Shown in pieces: positions 35,600-46,999 of a stretch of DNA of 64,000 nucleotides. The DNA is from Manis javanica (lineage: Eukaryota; Chordata; Mammalia; Pholidota; Manidae). The notes under the pieces were generated by a model. That model had not been told where the DNA came from. It did not search any database and saw nothing but the letters and a program-made list of their open reading frames with translations. How positions within the stretch are numbered: position 1 is the first letter of the stretch; every line of letters begins with the position of its first letter. The translations under genes were made by a program, and so were the position numbers. The stretch is from contig NC_133164.1 in NCBI RefSeq assembly GCF_040802235.1, positions 117,632,302 through 117,696,301 of the forward strand. Direction: 5' to 3'.

Positions 35600-36785
35600 C
35601 AACCGGAAATGAACTTTATTTTTTGACAAGTTTTGGATTTATATAAGAATTGAAGAGAAAGTAAAGAGCATTTCCATATACTCCTCACTACCACCACCCC
35701 AACAGTTATCCCCATTTTTAACATCTTGCATTAATGTAGCACATTTATGACAATTGATGAGCCAATATTGATACATTATTGCACCTGTAGTTTACATTAG
35801 GGGTCACTCTGTGTAGTGTATTGTATTCTATGAGTTTTGAAAAATGTATTATGACATATCTACCATTATAGTATCATACAGAGTAGTTTCACTACCCTTA
35901 AAATCACCCATGCTCAACCTATTTATTCTTTCCTCTCTCTCCCTGAATTTTTTTTAATTGGTGGCCACTGATTTTTTTCTTTTATTAACTGTCTATAGTT
36001 TGCGTTTCTCAGGATGTCATATAGTTGGAATCGTACATGATGTAGCCTTTTCATATTGGTTTCTTTCACTTAGCAATGTGCGTTTAGGGTTCATCCATGT
36101 GTATTTTTCATGGCTTGATAGCTTCTTCTTTTTACTGCCGAATAATATCCCATTGTCTGAATCTACCAGAGCTCTTTTTTTATCATTCATCTATCAAGTG
36201 AAGGACATCTTGGTTGCTTTCAAATTTTGGCTATTATAAATAAAATTATCATAAAATTTCACGGCAGTTTTTGTGTATACATGTTTTCAACCAATCTGTG
36301 CTAATACCAAGAAGTGCAGCTGCTGTGCCATGCAGTTAAGAGTATATTTAGTTCTGTAAGAAACTATCAAACTGTCTTCCAAAGTGGCTGTTTCCCCAGC
36401 AGCAGTGAGTGAGAGTTGCTGTTGCTCCACATCCTTGTCACCATTTGCTGTTGTCAATGTTTTGGATGTTAGTCATTCTAATAGATGTGTAGTAATATTT
36501 TGATTACTATTTTAATATGCAGTTTTCTAATGACATGATATTGAGGATCTTCTAATATGCTTATTTGCCATCTGTATATCTTCTTTGGTGAGGTATCTAT
36601 TCACATCTTTTGTTCATTTTTAAGTTGGTTTGTTCATTTTTTTATTGTTGATTCTTAAGAATTCTTTGTATGTTTTAGGTACCAGTCCTTTATCATATGT
36701 GTTTTTTGCAAATATTTTCTCCCAGTCTATGACTTGTCTTTGTAGTCTCTCAATAGTGTTGTTTGTAAAGTAGAACTGTATTAAA
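35600..36785 (-). mobile_element. L1M LINE, antisense 3' UTR and ORF2 end
   Basis: From the left it reads as antisense 3' UTR ('gacaagttttggatttatat', 'cttgcattaatgtagcacat'). It continues into the ORF2 C-terminal region with 'cactgattttttt', 'aatgtgcgtttagggttcat', 'gtcttccaaagtggctgttt', 'ccatttgctgttgtcaatgt', 'ttctttggtgaggtatctat' and 'agtctatgacttgtctttgt'. About 1.2 kb, many indels and stops; inactive. Old L1M class. Confidence 0.9.
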
Positions 36786-36794
36786 ACAAAATTT

Positions 36795-36890
36795 TATTAG
36801 GAAAACTTTGTAGAGCAGTTTTAGGTTTACAGCAAAATGAGAGGAAGGTAAAGAGATCTTCCATAATACCCCCTGGAACTGTGTATTTTT
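36795..36890 (-). mobile_element. Second L1M 3' UTR start, antisense
   Basis: 'gagcagttttaggtttacag' + 'caaaatgagaggaaggtaaa' + 'gagatcttccataatacccc' is the same 3' UTR motif seen at 35610-35690. A second L1 3' end therefore abuts the first. Confidence 0.75.
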
Positions 36891-36899
36891 AAATAATAT

Positions 36900-38200
36900 A
36901 ATTTATAGGTGAATAGGGTCTAGACCCAAAGCCTTATCTCATAGGGATGTGGTGAGGCCCACAAAGTCACTAGGGTTCTAGTCAACAGAAGCTCTGACCC
37001 CATGCTAATGGCTATGCTTGTCTGTTTTCCCCTTATTCCAGTTTTCCCTTGTCAGCAAAATGAACTAATTGGGTGTTACTTTAAAACTGGCTTCAAGCCC
37101 AAATCCGCTAGATTTTCGCTTGCAATTTTACTGTTTCCTTTTTCCTTTTGGATCAATTCCGAGTGAACTTCCTGTGTTCATTAACTCTAGGTGTGACTGG
37201 AAGCAGAAAGAAGACCTATAGGAAAAAGACCCATTAATTTTCGTACTATTCTGCCATCAGCAGAAAATGTTATGTCATGAGGCAAACTCAAAAACTCGCC
37301 CTGAGTTCAGGGAGGCCGCTTACCGAAGTGCATCGGTGTGATTGCACTTGCATCTTATCAAAGAAACCATAGATTAAACCATCTAACTGACTCTTAAGTA
37401 TTACAAACATGCAAAACAGAGCCAGCAACATAAGTTAGTCCCTTCCAGCCGAATGCATTTGATTTGCAAAGTGTAGAAAATGTTTTCACACTCTGAAATC
37501 ATTTTCAGATATTATATTCAACAATTTCCTGAAACGGTTAGCAGTTTCTTTAAAGAGATAATCACCAGCCCTTGAGCTGTATGGCATAAAAATATGTATA
37601 TATAAGGACTATTTGGAAGGGCAGAATACAAATAGATCTGCTTGTGTCCCACACACCAAACAACTGCTTTTTCCTAATACATATTCTCCTACTGGGAAGG
37701 CATACAACTCTAGTCCATTCTACTATGTATTTCAGATGACTCACTGCAATCACAACTTAAAGTTTCTGAAATGAATAATTCATGTAAAGGCAATTACAGA
37801 AGTCAATATATATTTGTACCATTTAATTTTAGTTACCATGTGTTGAGCTTTCTGTTCAGAAATGGCATGAAATTAAGTCCTTCTCTTAATGCATGCAGTA
37901 GCTGAGCTCTGTTTTTAAATATGAAGATAGCAAAAGCCTCCTGAAGTTCCCAGGAAAAATACATCTACATGAATAGACAAAAATTCCATAATACGTGGTT
38001 TTGCAACTAAATGTTTTCTTGTTATGTTTCTTCATGTGCATCTACCCTTCATAATTACATAATTTCCTTGTACTTTATGACCCTTACATGAATATCTATT
38101 TTTGTCTTTCATATGGTTGTTGTCCCAACCAAGTTTCCAGGCATTAATCATGACATTTCTGAAACTGCAATTTGAACTAAGATATGGCTCAACCTTTGTA
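36900..38200. other. Unique DNA with a small CpG-bearing patch
   Basis: No gene recognised. Around 37290-37350 several CpGs are kept and an inverted repeat ACCGA-N6-TCGGT is present (37323-37338). CACTTCG|GTAAGC on the minus strand at the same place resembles a donor. Confidence 0.4.
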
Positions 38201-38204
38201 TTAG

Positions 38205-38338
38205 TTTGCTAGGACTGCTGTAAGAAGTACACAGACTGGGTGACTTAGACAACATAAGTTTATTTTTTCACAGTTCTGGGAGCTAGAAGTCTGAGATCAA
38301 GATATTGGCTGTGTTAGTTCCTTCTGAGGGCCACGAGG
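38205..38338 (-). mobile_element. MLT1-type LTR fragment, antisense
   Basis: 'gtattagtttgctaggactg' + 'ctgtaagaagtacacagact' + 'gggtgacttagacaacataa' and 'cacagttctgggagctagaa' are the reverse complement of the MLT1 LTR 3' end. The match stops at about 38338 after 'tgagggcc'. Confidence 0.8.
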
Positions 38339-38339
38339 A

Positions 38340-39640
38340 GAGGAAATCAAGTTGGAAACAGTATAAATATGGGGTAAAAGTGAGTAGAATTTGCAAAAAC
38401 TGTGAAAACCTACAAAGGGCATTACTGATGTTCTAAAATTAGGATGACACGGCAGAACCAGTATACGAGTGAAACGCCTTTGCAGTGCACAGGAGAAAAA
38501 AGGAAGTGAAAATACCAACAGCTGTGCCTTTGAGGCGCTGTGCATCTAGTTAGCTGTAGAATTTTCTTAAAATGATAAATCACTCTATAAATGCAAAGTT
38601 ATAACTCACAGTGTCAGATCAAAGTGGTCTGTTGAAATAGATTCTGCTCGAGATTCCACATGGTGTTGATTATGCGTTTACTCCAAAGGGACAGAAAATA
38701 AAGATAGAGGTAAATTGCACTCTTTCGGTGGCATGTTTTTTGCATCTATCAAACATCTATCAAACAGTTGAGAGCAGTGAGAGGCCAAATGCACAATAGC
38801 AAAGGAATATTTGCTATAACTCTTGTATCTGAACCCCACTAGGAGTAGTATGTGTGTACGTACATTCTGGCGTGGCTTCAGGATAATGCCACAATAGTAG
38901 CCCTCAGCATGCTCACACTCTTGTTTTCCAGCTTTGGCCTTGAATAAGTTTTGATCATCTTCAGAAATCACATCCACTTTTAGAAGATGAGAATGTCCTG
39001 ATTTTGCAAACACAAACATTTTTTTACAGAAACTATGAAGAAACTGTATATTGAGTTAGAAAATAAATAGCATGTGATCCTTGAAATAGGCAAGTAACTT
39101 TCCTAAGACTATAGACTACTTTGAATTGAACATTTATTTAGATAATAAAACTTTCTTTTATTTATGAAACACTTACTGAGCTGTCAGTGAGTGTCAACAA
39201 TCAGTCAAGCATAAAGAATTTGAAAATTTAATAATTCATAGTTGTGACCTTGGTGGAATTGAATCTGGCATGTTTGTGATTCTTGTATGTATGTGCAAAA
39301 AAGCCACTTGCCACATTATGGTTAGTATTCTGGGCAGTGAAGTGTACACAAACAGATGTGATACTTCTTACCCTGACACCTGCCTTTCTAAACTTTAATT
39401 TGATAGTTGGTAAAGGAAAGTCATCCACTGATTGCTTTTGAGAGGTATGTGAGGTGACATAATTAAATTCCTCACCCGAGTGCCAGCCCCAAGTAAGCAC
39501 TCAATAAATAACAATACCAGAGGCACTGTTAAAGATTTCTTGAATAATTTTTTTTGTCACAACATTTTTTATCTGCTCATATTTTTGTGTTTATTTTCTT
39601 TAGTTTGTGGAAGGAACTAATTACTTTTTTGTCTAGGTTG
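38340..39640. other. No gene recognised
   Basis: A 113-codon minus frame (38678-39019) has no recognisable domain. 'gccccaagtaagcactcaat' + 'aaataacaata' at 39487-39515 resembles a MIR/L2 3' tail. Confidence 0.4.
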
Positions 39641-39652
39641 TCTTCACATATC

Positions 39653-39685
39653 TAGATAGATAGGTAGATAGATAGATAGACAGAG

Positions 39686-39761
<76 letters not shown>
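39653..39761. repeat. (GATA)n microsatellite
   Basis: About 27 tetranucleotide units, imperfect at the left (GGTA, GACA, GAGA variants at 39660-39690) and pure to the right. Likely length-polymorphic. Produces an artefactual Ile-Tyr-Leu-Ser frame on the minus strand. Confidence 0.98.
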
Positions 39762-39829
39762 CTTTGCCACTTTAGTCATTTCACATAGTCCTAAATATAC
39801 ATTTATTTGTTCCATACATCTTTAACCTT

Positions 39830-40050
39830 ACTGGGCAACCACTTAGTGTAAGGCAGCTTTATATTTGTTATGTTATTTAATCATCTCAAGAAACCTTGGA
39901 GTTAGGTAGGTATTGTTTCCCAAGTGGTTCTACATGGTGTTGAGTATTAAGTGAAGAGCCACAGAGAAGTTAAGGGTTCACATTATTTCACACAGAATTG
40001 ACACTTGAATTAGGTGTTTCCAATTCCAAATTCCATGCTCTACCTAGTAC
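39830..40050 (-). mobile_element. MIR SINE, antisense
   Basis: 'atttaatcatctcaagaaac' + 'cttggagttaggtaggtatt', 'ccacagagaagttaagggtt', 'ttgaattaggtgtttccaat' + 'tccaaattccatgctctacc' follow antisense MIR. Confidence 0.75.
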
Positions 40051-40149
40051 ACTGTCTCCCAGAGTCCCCTGTTCTGTTGAGAGTCGGATCAACAGATACA
40101 GATTTGAGTAGCAACTATAATAGTTCTTTTATATCTCTCACTACACCTG

Positions 40150-40255
40150 TAGTTCCAAGAGGGCAAGAACTTCCCATGTGCACTATGTGGCCTCTAGGAA
40201 CTCTTCAGCAAATACTTCTTCAAAGAATACCTGAATACCTGGAATATGATAGAAG
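40150..40255 (+). mobile_element. L2 LINE 3' end fragment
   Basis: 'agttccaagagggcaagaac' + 'ttcccatgtgcactatgtgg' ... 'cagcaaatacttcttcaaag' resembles the sense L2 3' end ('gagggcagggact ... caataaatacttgttgaatg'). Confidence 0.6.
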
Positions 40256-40374
40256 GCTATATATATATATAATCTCTGACTTTTTATGAAGTTGTTTATG
40301 AAAAACCTGTACTATGAGGAATGAAGAGAAAGTAAGGAGGAGAATGATGCTAGGTGGAATGTTCAGAGAAGACA

Positions 40375-40545
40375 GTATTGATTGGCTCATCAATTGTCAC
40401 AAATGTGTTACATTAATGCAAGATGTTAATAATGGGGAAACTGACCCAGGGTGGTGGTAGAGAGGGGTGAATGGAAACTCTCCTTACTGTCTCTTCGCTA
40501 CCTAAATCTAAACCTTCTCAAAAAATAAACTACATTAATTTTGTA
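40375..40545 (+). mobile_element. L1M 3' end
   Basis: 'tcatcaattgtcacaaatgt', 'gttaataatggggaaactga', 'ccctaaatctaaacc'-like 'acctaaatctaaaccttctc' + 'aaaaaataaactacatt' form a sense L1 3' terminus, very similar in order to the L1 at 15690-15860. Confidence 0.75.
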
Positions 40546-40959
40546 AAACCACACAACACCATAGTACATTGAAAGAAATACTTCTTAAGATTGTGACTGA
40601 AAGCAAGGATCACATTCTTTGTGAGAAATCAAGTAATGCCACATGGGTTTTGTGCCAAGATTCCTAACCTTTTTATTTAGTAGTCCTCAGTCACAATGGC
40701 CTTTGGAAAGGAAGGGGTCTTGTTTTTCAACCATTTCACGTGCTCTGGCATCTTCATTTCCATAGAGTTAGAAAAATCCCTAAATAAAATAGATACACAA
40801 AGATAAGATAAAATGTTTTTAGCTGTGATTAATGCTTCATGAGCAATGATGGAAGAAGAAAATAATGTTACTTCACCTCCTATATAACCACATACTCACT
40901 CGATGCACACTTACATTTCATGCCTTAGAAAAGTTATCATTATGAAGTCTGATGCTCTC

Positions 40960-40978
40960 TTTTTTTTTTTTTTTTTTA
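40960..40978. repeat. Poly(T) run
   Basis: 19 consecutive T. It is not followed by a SINE body I can recognise. Confidence 0.9.
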
Positions 40979-41019
40979 CATATTTTCCTTTTCAACTTTT
41001 AATTCAGTTAAACTCAGCA

Positions 41020-41112
41020 AGAACTACTTAAGCACCTACTACGTACAAGACCCCACACTGGGTATTGGAAGTGATACAAAAGCATATAGAAATGTATCTT
41101 TATCATTAAATA
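41020..41112 (-). mobile_element. L2 LINE fragment, antisense
   Basis: 'actacttaagcacctactac' + 'gtacaagaccccacactggg' + 'tattggaagtgatacaaaag' matches the antisense L2 3' end ('gagcacctactatgtgccag gcactg ... ggatacaa'). Confidence 0.75.
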
Positions 41113-41114
41113 GA

Positions 41115-41815
41115 ATACAATTTTTCAGGAAGACAAATAACACACATTTATCATTTAAAATATAATAATTAATGGTAAGTTCCCTCACTGTTTAGAGGGA
41201 AGACATGATATAATAGCAAGCATGTGTATGGATTACATGTCAAAAGAGTGAGAAATCAGTAAGTAAATGGCACAGAAATGAAACAAAATGTTTGAATAAA
41301 TTAGTTACAAAGGGTTGGGTAGTTTCAGGGCTTAAGAATAAAATGATTAATGAATATACTTATTTTGCCATTATGTACTTCTTTCAATGCATGAGCAATT
41401 TACATCTTTGTTTACAGTTAAGCATGGACTATATTTTTTATTATTATTTTTGTTCTTGGCTGAGTTTGGGAATTAGGGATATCAGGCAGAGAGAATTTCT
41501 ACCCTTTTCTACATGTGGAGGAATAAATAACAAAGGAATTAACTTTTGTTGAAAGTTTGGTGGCACCTTCCCTTTAAGTTAACTGAGCCAATTTCCATAA
41601 TTGCCCATTGAACTTGGAGTACTTTTTAAATACATTTTATGATTTTTAGCTCCATAGCTGGACATTTTAATTCTATTTTGATACTTGTACTTTCTTAGCA
41701 ATTACCTGTTTTATCTAAAAACCTGAAATTCCAAATATGCTGATACAGTATCCAAGATGCTCAAAATTTTTTTCAAATAACTATATATTCAATTTAAAAT
41801 CTTCTCTTTCCAAGC
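41115..41815. other. No gene recognised
   Basis: AT-rich, no coding signal. Confidence 0.4.
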
Positions 41816-41819
41816 ACTG

Positions 41820-42720
41820 CATCTCTTCCCCAAACTCTGATTATTTTTGTCAAGATCTTGTTTTGTGTAGGTTTGGTTTTTGTTTGTTTTTGAGAAATGG
41901 CTCTTGTATTAGGTAAAGATAAGTCTGCTGTTTACATTTCTGTAATTGTCTGCTTTCTGCGTCTATATATCTATATTCTGTTCATTTATGTTTTTCTCCA
42001 TATTAAGTTAGATGCTGTACTTCTTTAGGATTTACTTTTGTGCTTTTATTTGTTGAGTTGGATTCTTAGTTTATTTGTTTTCATATTTTTTCTGTTCGAA
42101 AAATTTAAGGCTATATGATTTCTCCTCAGTTATAAGTTTGAAAACATTCCACAGTTGTTAACTTGTAGTCATAGCACTTTTGTGTGTAGTTAAATAGCTT
42201 GGACTTTTGAATTTGATAAACTCTGTAAATCAGTATTTTAGAAATGTATTTTAAATAGAGTACATAGGCTTTATCTTTATTATGTATCTGTTGTTGATTA
42301 ATAATTGATTTCATAATAGAGAATAATGATTGTATAATTTTTTTCTTTGGGAACTTACTAAGGCAGTCTTTATGGCTTACTACAGGGAAAATTTCTATAA
42401 TTGATCGTCAGTTTTTAAAACCAGTATACAGTCTCTCTTGAATGTTTGTTTTCATGAATGCTCAAACCTCTTAAGACTGCATGATTCAGATCCACAGCAT
42501 CTTTACCTAATTCTCTCCTTGGTTACATTACCCAGAGAATTTTTAAAGTTTCCCACTAATCACTTCATTTTCATATTCTTGTATTTTCATCAATTTCTTT
42601 TTCAGCAGTGTAATTGTTATACTTCCTTGCTGGATTGTACATTTAATCTATATGAAATATCTCTCTGGACTTTTAAACACTTTTAGTACCAAATTCAATG
42701 TTCTTCAATAGTATTGCCAA
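41820..42720 (-). mobile_element. L1 ORF2 remnant, antisense
   Basis: T-rich sense strand with the antisense ORF2 phrases 'attgatttcataatagagaa' + 'taatgattgtataatttttt' and 'acttactaaggcagtcttta' + 'tggcttactacagggaaa'. Highly decayed; the order of phrases supports an old L1/HAL1. Boundaries are approximate. Confidence 0.6.
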
Positions 42721-42729
42721 ATCTGCTAT

Positions 42730-43250
42730 GTTTAAGTATTTGCCAAGAATTAGTTTACTTTCTTCTTTTTCTTTCTCATTCTTACTCTCTCTTCTTTTCC
42801 CCTTTTCATAAAATAATAAAACCTGTGGCAAAACCCAGGTTGTGCTAAAGCAAAAATGAAAGATTAGTTTCCTTTAAAAAAATAACCAAAATGTCTTTTC
42901 TATCTTAAATTTATTTAAAATATTCTTCTAGAAATCCAGATCATAAGTCTATATCATATTTTATACAAGAATTATAAGTTTAGAAGAGTTGTAGCTATGA
43001 CTCAGAGCCCTAATTTAAAATAAAGGTCATTTGACAGAAAATTATCTAGCTTCCACTTGTCCTTTTCTAGCCTGATCAAATTTCAAAATTCAAATTTGTC
43101 AATTATCAACTGCAGAAAACAGGCATACAATTTTGAAAGTAAGCATGTATGCAAAGGAAGAAACGTGACCATTTTAAAGACTGAAGCTTTATTTTTAAAA
43201 ACTAAAGAGAGAAGAACGAAAATAAGGGACCAAGGGAATATCCACAGACA
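42730..43250. other. No gene recognised
   Basis: Transition from LINE-derived T-rich sequence to unique DNA before the CpG-bearing block. Confidence 0.35.
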
Positions 43251-43254
43251 GTAA

Positions 43255-43660
43255 AGGGAGGCCCGCAACCTGCTAGCTGACCCCGCATACCGACCGAGTG
43301 GTGCCCGTTTCCTCTCGCCAGAGGGCTTGCTGCCCCCTGTCGGTCTTTTCAGAAATAGGATGTCAAAAAAAAATGCATTAAGGCAAAAGAAAAAGGGCTT
43401 CAGTCCAAAACGTGTCAAAGGACAACTGCGGTGTGTAAACTTATTTAGAGGGACCCGTGATACCCTAAAGTCATCTCATTCGCCGGTCCCCATGGAAAAG
43501 GTGGGCGGTAATGAGCCCACCGTGTGAATTGTCACGGTTCATGGTACCTGATCACACCCACGGATCAGGGTCCCTAACCATGGTGCGCATCTATGTAGAC
43601 CATGTGGTATAAATCCCATACAAAGCTGTGCAAGGAGAGCACTGCGTGTCGAAAGGTGAT
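43255..43660. other. CpG-retaining, hairpin-rich block of unknown origin
   Basis: Roughly 400 bp with about 18 CpGs, in AT-rich flanks almost without CpG. Three stem-loops lie back to back: GTGGGC-8-GCCCAC (43501-43520), CCGTG-8-CACGG (43520-43537) and a longer bulged pair joining 43540-43553 with 43563-43582. 'gctgccccctgtcggt' (43329-43344) resembles a CTCF core on the minus strand. A TATAAAT (43608-43614) and an AATAAA (43723-43728) follow, an order that would fit the promoter and poly(A) signals of an LTR, but no TG...CA ends were found. No protein frame is convincing. Possible origins: young mobile element, processed RNA copy, or small regulatory island. Confidence 0.6.
43327..43344 (-). 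promoter_or_regulatory. CTCF-like motif
   Basis: On the minus strand ACCGACAGGGGGCAGCAA fits the CTCF core (CCASYAGRKGGCAG) apart from the first positions. Single motif match by eye; occupancy is unknown. Confidence 0.35.
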
Positions 43661-43664
43661 TTAA

Positions 43665-44110
43665 ATAACTTTATGGGACATACAAAGAGCAGTATAGGAA
43701 ACAGCAGGTAAAAGTTGAAGTTAATAAAGTTGATAAAGCAGGAATTGGTAAAAAAAGAGGCAAAAACATAAAAGAGAAAACAAAATTTAAAAAAAATGTT
43801 CATTTTAAGAGTTCACATGTTTAACAAGAACCAGATACCCAGCTCCGAAGGCAGGTGACTGGGCCACTGAAGCTTTCGTTACATCCAGGTGCACAGGAGG
43901 CCTGTTTGCAGGATGGGGTCACTGAGATAATCCATATTATCTAGGGTACTTTAAATATTTTGTTTTTGTTCCGTGTGAAATGACAGGTTTTATTTATATA
44001 GTCTAATTAAAATCTGCACAGGTATTGCTGATTAGCATATGCAGCAAGGCCTTAAATATGATAATGAAAAACGATCTGGCCTCATTTTCAATTTTTAGAA
44101 CACAAAATTC
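43665..44110. other. No gene recognised
   Basis: A-rich stretch then unique DNA; nothing assignable. Confidence 0.4.
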
Positions 44111-44124
44111 TACAGCTTAGACAA

Positions 44125-45060
44125 ACTACTTCTTTCAACTTTATTGACATTTTTTCTTGCTTTATTGAAGTAAATTGCCAAAAGTTGTGTACATTTAAGG
44201 TGTACAGTGGGATTTTTAATGCATGTATACGTTGTGAAATGACTACCACAGTTCAGTTAACACATCCATCATTTCACAGCCATATCTTTCTGTGTGTGTG
44301 ATGAGAACACTCAGGATCTACTCTCAGCATATTTCAGGTGTGTAAGACTGTTATTAATCTTGGTCCTGATGCTATATATTAGATCCCCAGAATTTTATCT
44401 CGTAACTGAAAGCTTGTAATCTCTGAACAACAAATCCCCATTTCTGCCCACCCCTAGCCCCTGATAACCACCACGCTCTGGTCCTAAGAGTTTGACTTTT
44501 TAAGATTCTACATGCATTATTTGTCTGTGTCTGGCTTGTTTCACTTAGCATGTCCTCTGGGTTCATCCATGTTTTCACAAATGGCAGCATTTCATGTTTT
44601 TTTAATGACTGAATAAAATTCCATTTTATATTTATACCACTTTAATATATATATCTCACATTTTCTTTATCCATTCATCCATCAGAAGACACACAGTTTG
44701 TTTTCATATCTTAGCTATTGTGAATAATGCTTCAGTGAACCAGGGAGTATAGATATCCCTTCATAATACTGATTTGATTTCCTTTAGAGAACTACCCAGA
44801 AGTGGGATTGCTGGATCATATGTTAATTGTTTTGAAGACCCTCCATACTGTTTTCCACAGTGGCTGCTCCAATTTACATTCCCACTAACAGTGCACAAGG
44901 GTTGTCTTTCATTCGAACCCTTACCAAAATTTATAAGCTCATCTTTTTTATAATGGGCATTGTAACAGCTGTGAGGTGATGTTTTGCTGTGGTTTTGATG
45001 TGTATTTCCCTGATGATTGGTGGCGTTGAGTACCTTTTCAATACCTTTTGTGAACATTTG
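44125..45060 (-). mobile_element. L1M LINE, antisense 3' UTR and ORF2 end
   Basis: Antisense 3' UTR ('tttattgaagtaaattgcca', 'taaggtgtacagtgggattt', 'ccctgataaccaccacgctc') runs into ORF2 ('ttagcatgtcctctgggttc', 'agaagtgggattgctggatc', 'ttttccacagtggctgctcc', 'aatttacattcccactaaca', 'ggttttgatgtgtatttccc', 'tgatgattggtggcgttgag'). Stops in every frame. About 0.9 kb of a 5'-truncated old L1. Confidence 0.92.
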
Positions 45061-45332
45061 TATGTCTTTGGGAAAATATCCAAATCAATTAATAAATAAT
45101 AAAAGTAGTCCATTAAGGATCAAAATGAGAACCTATTAAAGATTGTGCTTACTTCAATTCTGTGCTGCTGAGATTCAGAAAAGAAAAAAGAAAGAAAAAA
45201 ACTGGAGAGAAAGATTATACTTAGAGAACTGTATGACTCATTTATACACGTGATTGGGGTTCTAGAGAATAAATTTTAAAATGAAGAGCAAAGTTATCTT
45301 CTGATATATAATAAGAAAAATAAACTTTCTGA

Positions 45333-45497
45333 AATAAAGTTTTATATTTTCACATTAAAGGAGAAAACAGTGGTAAAGCACTCACAGTTCCAGAAGACAT
45401 ACCTACTGACATTGAAGTGGAGAAACAAAAATTTTTACAAGAAAAATCAGGTATTTCAGAGTGTTCCACTGAACTTCCAGTGTCAGCAAAGTTTTGA
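45333..45497 (+). CDS. Possible small exon or decayed coding remnant
   Basis: A frame open from 45333 to a TGA at 45495-45497 (54 codons, no ATG). An exon of exactly 90 bp (45361-45450) would fit a weak acceptor (TTCACATTAAAG|G) and donor (AATCAG|GTATTT). The peptide includes KALTVPEDIPTDIEVEKQKF, hydrophilic and acidic/basic-patterned like real protein and unlike LINE ORFs. I recognise no family and no partner exon. Chance is quite possible at this length. Confidence 0.2.
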   Translation, partial: NKVLYFHIKGENSGKALTVPEDIPTDIEVEKQKFLQEKSGISECSTELPVSAKF

Positions 45498-45504
45498 GTA
45501 AAAG

Positions 45505-46835
45505 AATGTGTAAAAAGAGAATTTTATTCCTATTCATTTTTTTCTAAAAATATTAAGGAAAAAGATATTCATTTTCAAGCACATATAACTCAGGGAACAT
45601 AGGACCCATGAGCTCTTCTTTGAAAAGAAAAATCTATTTTAAGATGAAATCCAGTCAACCCAGAGCAGATGTAAAACAAGAACTTAGGAAAGGAATCTGT
45701 AGTAAATGGATTGGGGATAAGCATTAAATTGATTTATACGTAAGACTGTAACTAAACAACTCTGGGAACTATAGTTACAAAACAATGCAAAAATTATAAA
45801 CCTTATTGAAAATAAAAACAACAAAATCAATAGTTTAGAAGAATGGATGGGGGAGGAAGTGTAAATAGATTGATATGTTCATTTTTCATAATAAGGAGTC
45901 AGTAGACATGTCTAATGTTCAGTCATTAACTGACTCTAACCTCCTCCAGTGTTATTCATAGTCACATTGTTAACGAGAGGAATCTCTCAGGAAATAGTAT
46001 CTCTTATCATGACAGCATTTTTCTGAATTTCATCGAGTCCTACAAAGCCATGTAAAGATTTAAGAAAAATCATTTTATATTTACAGCTTAAAATTTATAT
46101 GGACTCATTACCACAATAAAGTAAAATTTTAAGAAGGGGAGAAGTTAGTATCCATCCTACAAAGAATAATACTCATCATGCCAAAGAAAAGCACAAAACA
46201 GCAACGGAAGCATCTCAGCGATTCCAGGAACCCACTTGATTTTTATAGTGTTTATTTTCCTCAAAAGGCAATCATTGCTGAATCATACAATCACCTGTCA
46301 GGAAAGAAATACACCCATGGCATTAACCCCTGGGTAATAGTATGTCCAGCTGGTGCTGACATCTGGGTCTGATACGATAAACCCAGCCCATTGTCTCTTG
46401 GCCGTCTTTCTTGTCAGGGTGGCTTAGACATTGTGCTGTACAACCCTCAATGACACTAGTAATAGTTTACTTCTCAACAATAAAATTATCTAGTAGAACA
46501 TGAAATAAACTGACAAACTATTTTTTCTATCTGTTACTGCTGGAGACTAGGACTTAATTCCTATGATGACATTAGTATAGTTTTATTGAACGCATGCATC
46601 TTTAGGAATTTTCTTTACTAAGGGAAGGACTCTGTGCATAAATGTGCCATCACACTGACTCGGGAGGACCACATTCCCATCTGCTGACCTGGGAGAGAAA
46701 CACAGAATGCTGGTTTCTTTGCTTAGCGATTTATCAGACACACAGCTACTGAGAAATGCAAACTATCCTTGAACATATCAACTCACAAATTTCTCATCCA
46801 TCTTTCCTGTTTTCCTTTTTATCTTTAGCTTTCTC
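45505..46835. other. No gene recognised
   Basis: Contains a 64-codon frame at 46178-46372 starting MPKKSTKQQRKHLSDSRNPL with no known domain and no clear splice sites. Otherwise AT-rich. Confidence 0.35.
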
Positions 46836-46844
46836 TAATATTTT

Positions 46845-46995
46845 ATATTTTACTAATTTATCTTATTTATTGTCTGTCTTCCCCACTAGTATATACTTTC
46901 AATGATGGGAATTCATTTTTTTGGTTGTTCATTACTAGGCTCCCAGATCCTAGAAATGTGACTAAGACGTATTTGGAACTCACTAAATATTTGTT
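46845..46995 (+). mobile_element. L2 LINE 3' end
   Basis: 'tgtctgtcttccccactagt' ... 'gtatttggaactcactaaat' + 'atttgttgaataaac' is the sense L2 3' terminus. Confidence 0.75.
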
Positions 46996-46999
46996 GAAT

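Noticed and set aside
39653-39761. CRISPR-like array
   Set aside because: Pure tetranucleotide repeat without spacers, in mammalian DNA.
39633-39815. Ile-Tyr-Leu-Ser repeat protein on the minus strand
   Set aside because: It is the translation of the (GATA)n microsatellite.
43255-43660. Known structural RNA (7SK, 7SL, RNase P, RMRP) or rRNA/mitochondrial insert
   Set aside because: Compared from memory with these RNAs; the sequence and hairpins do not correspond to any of them.
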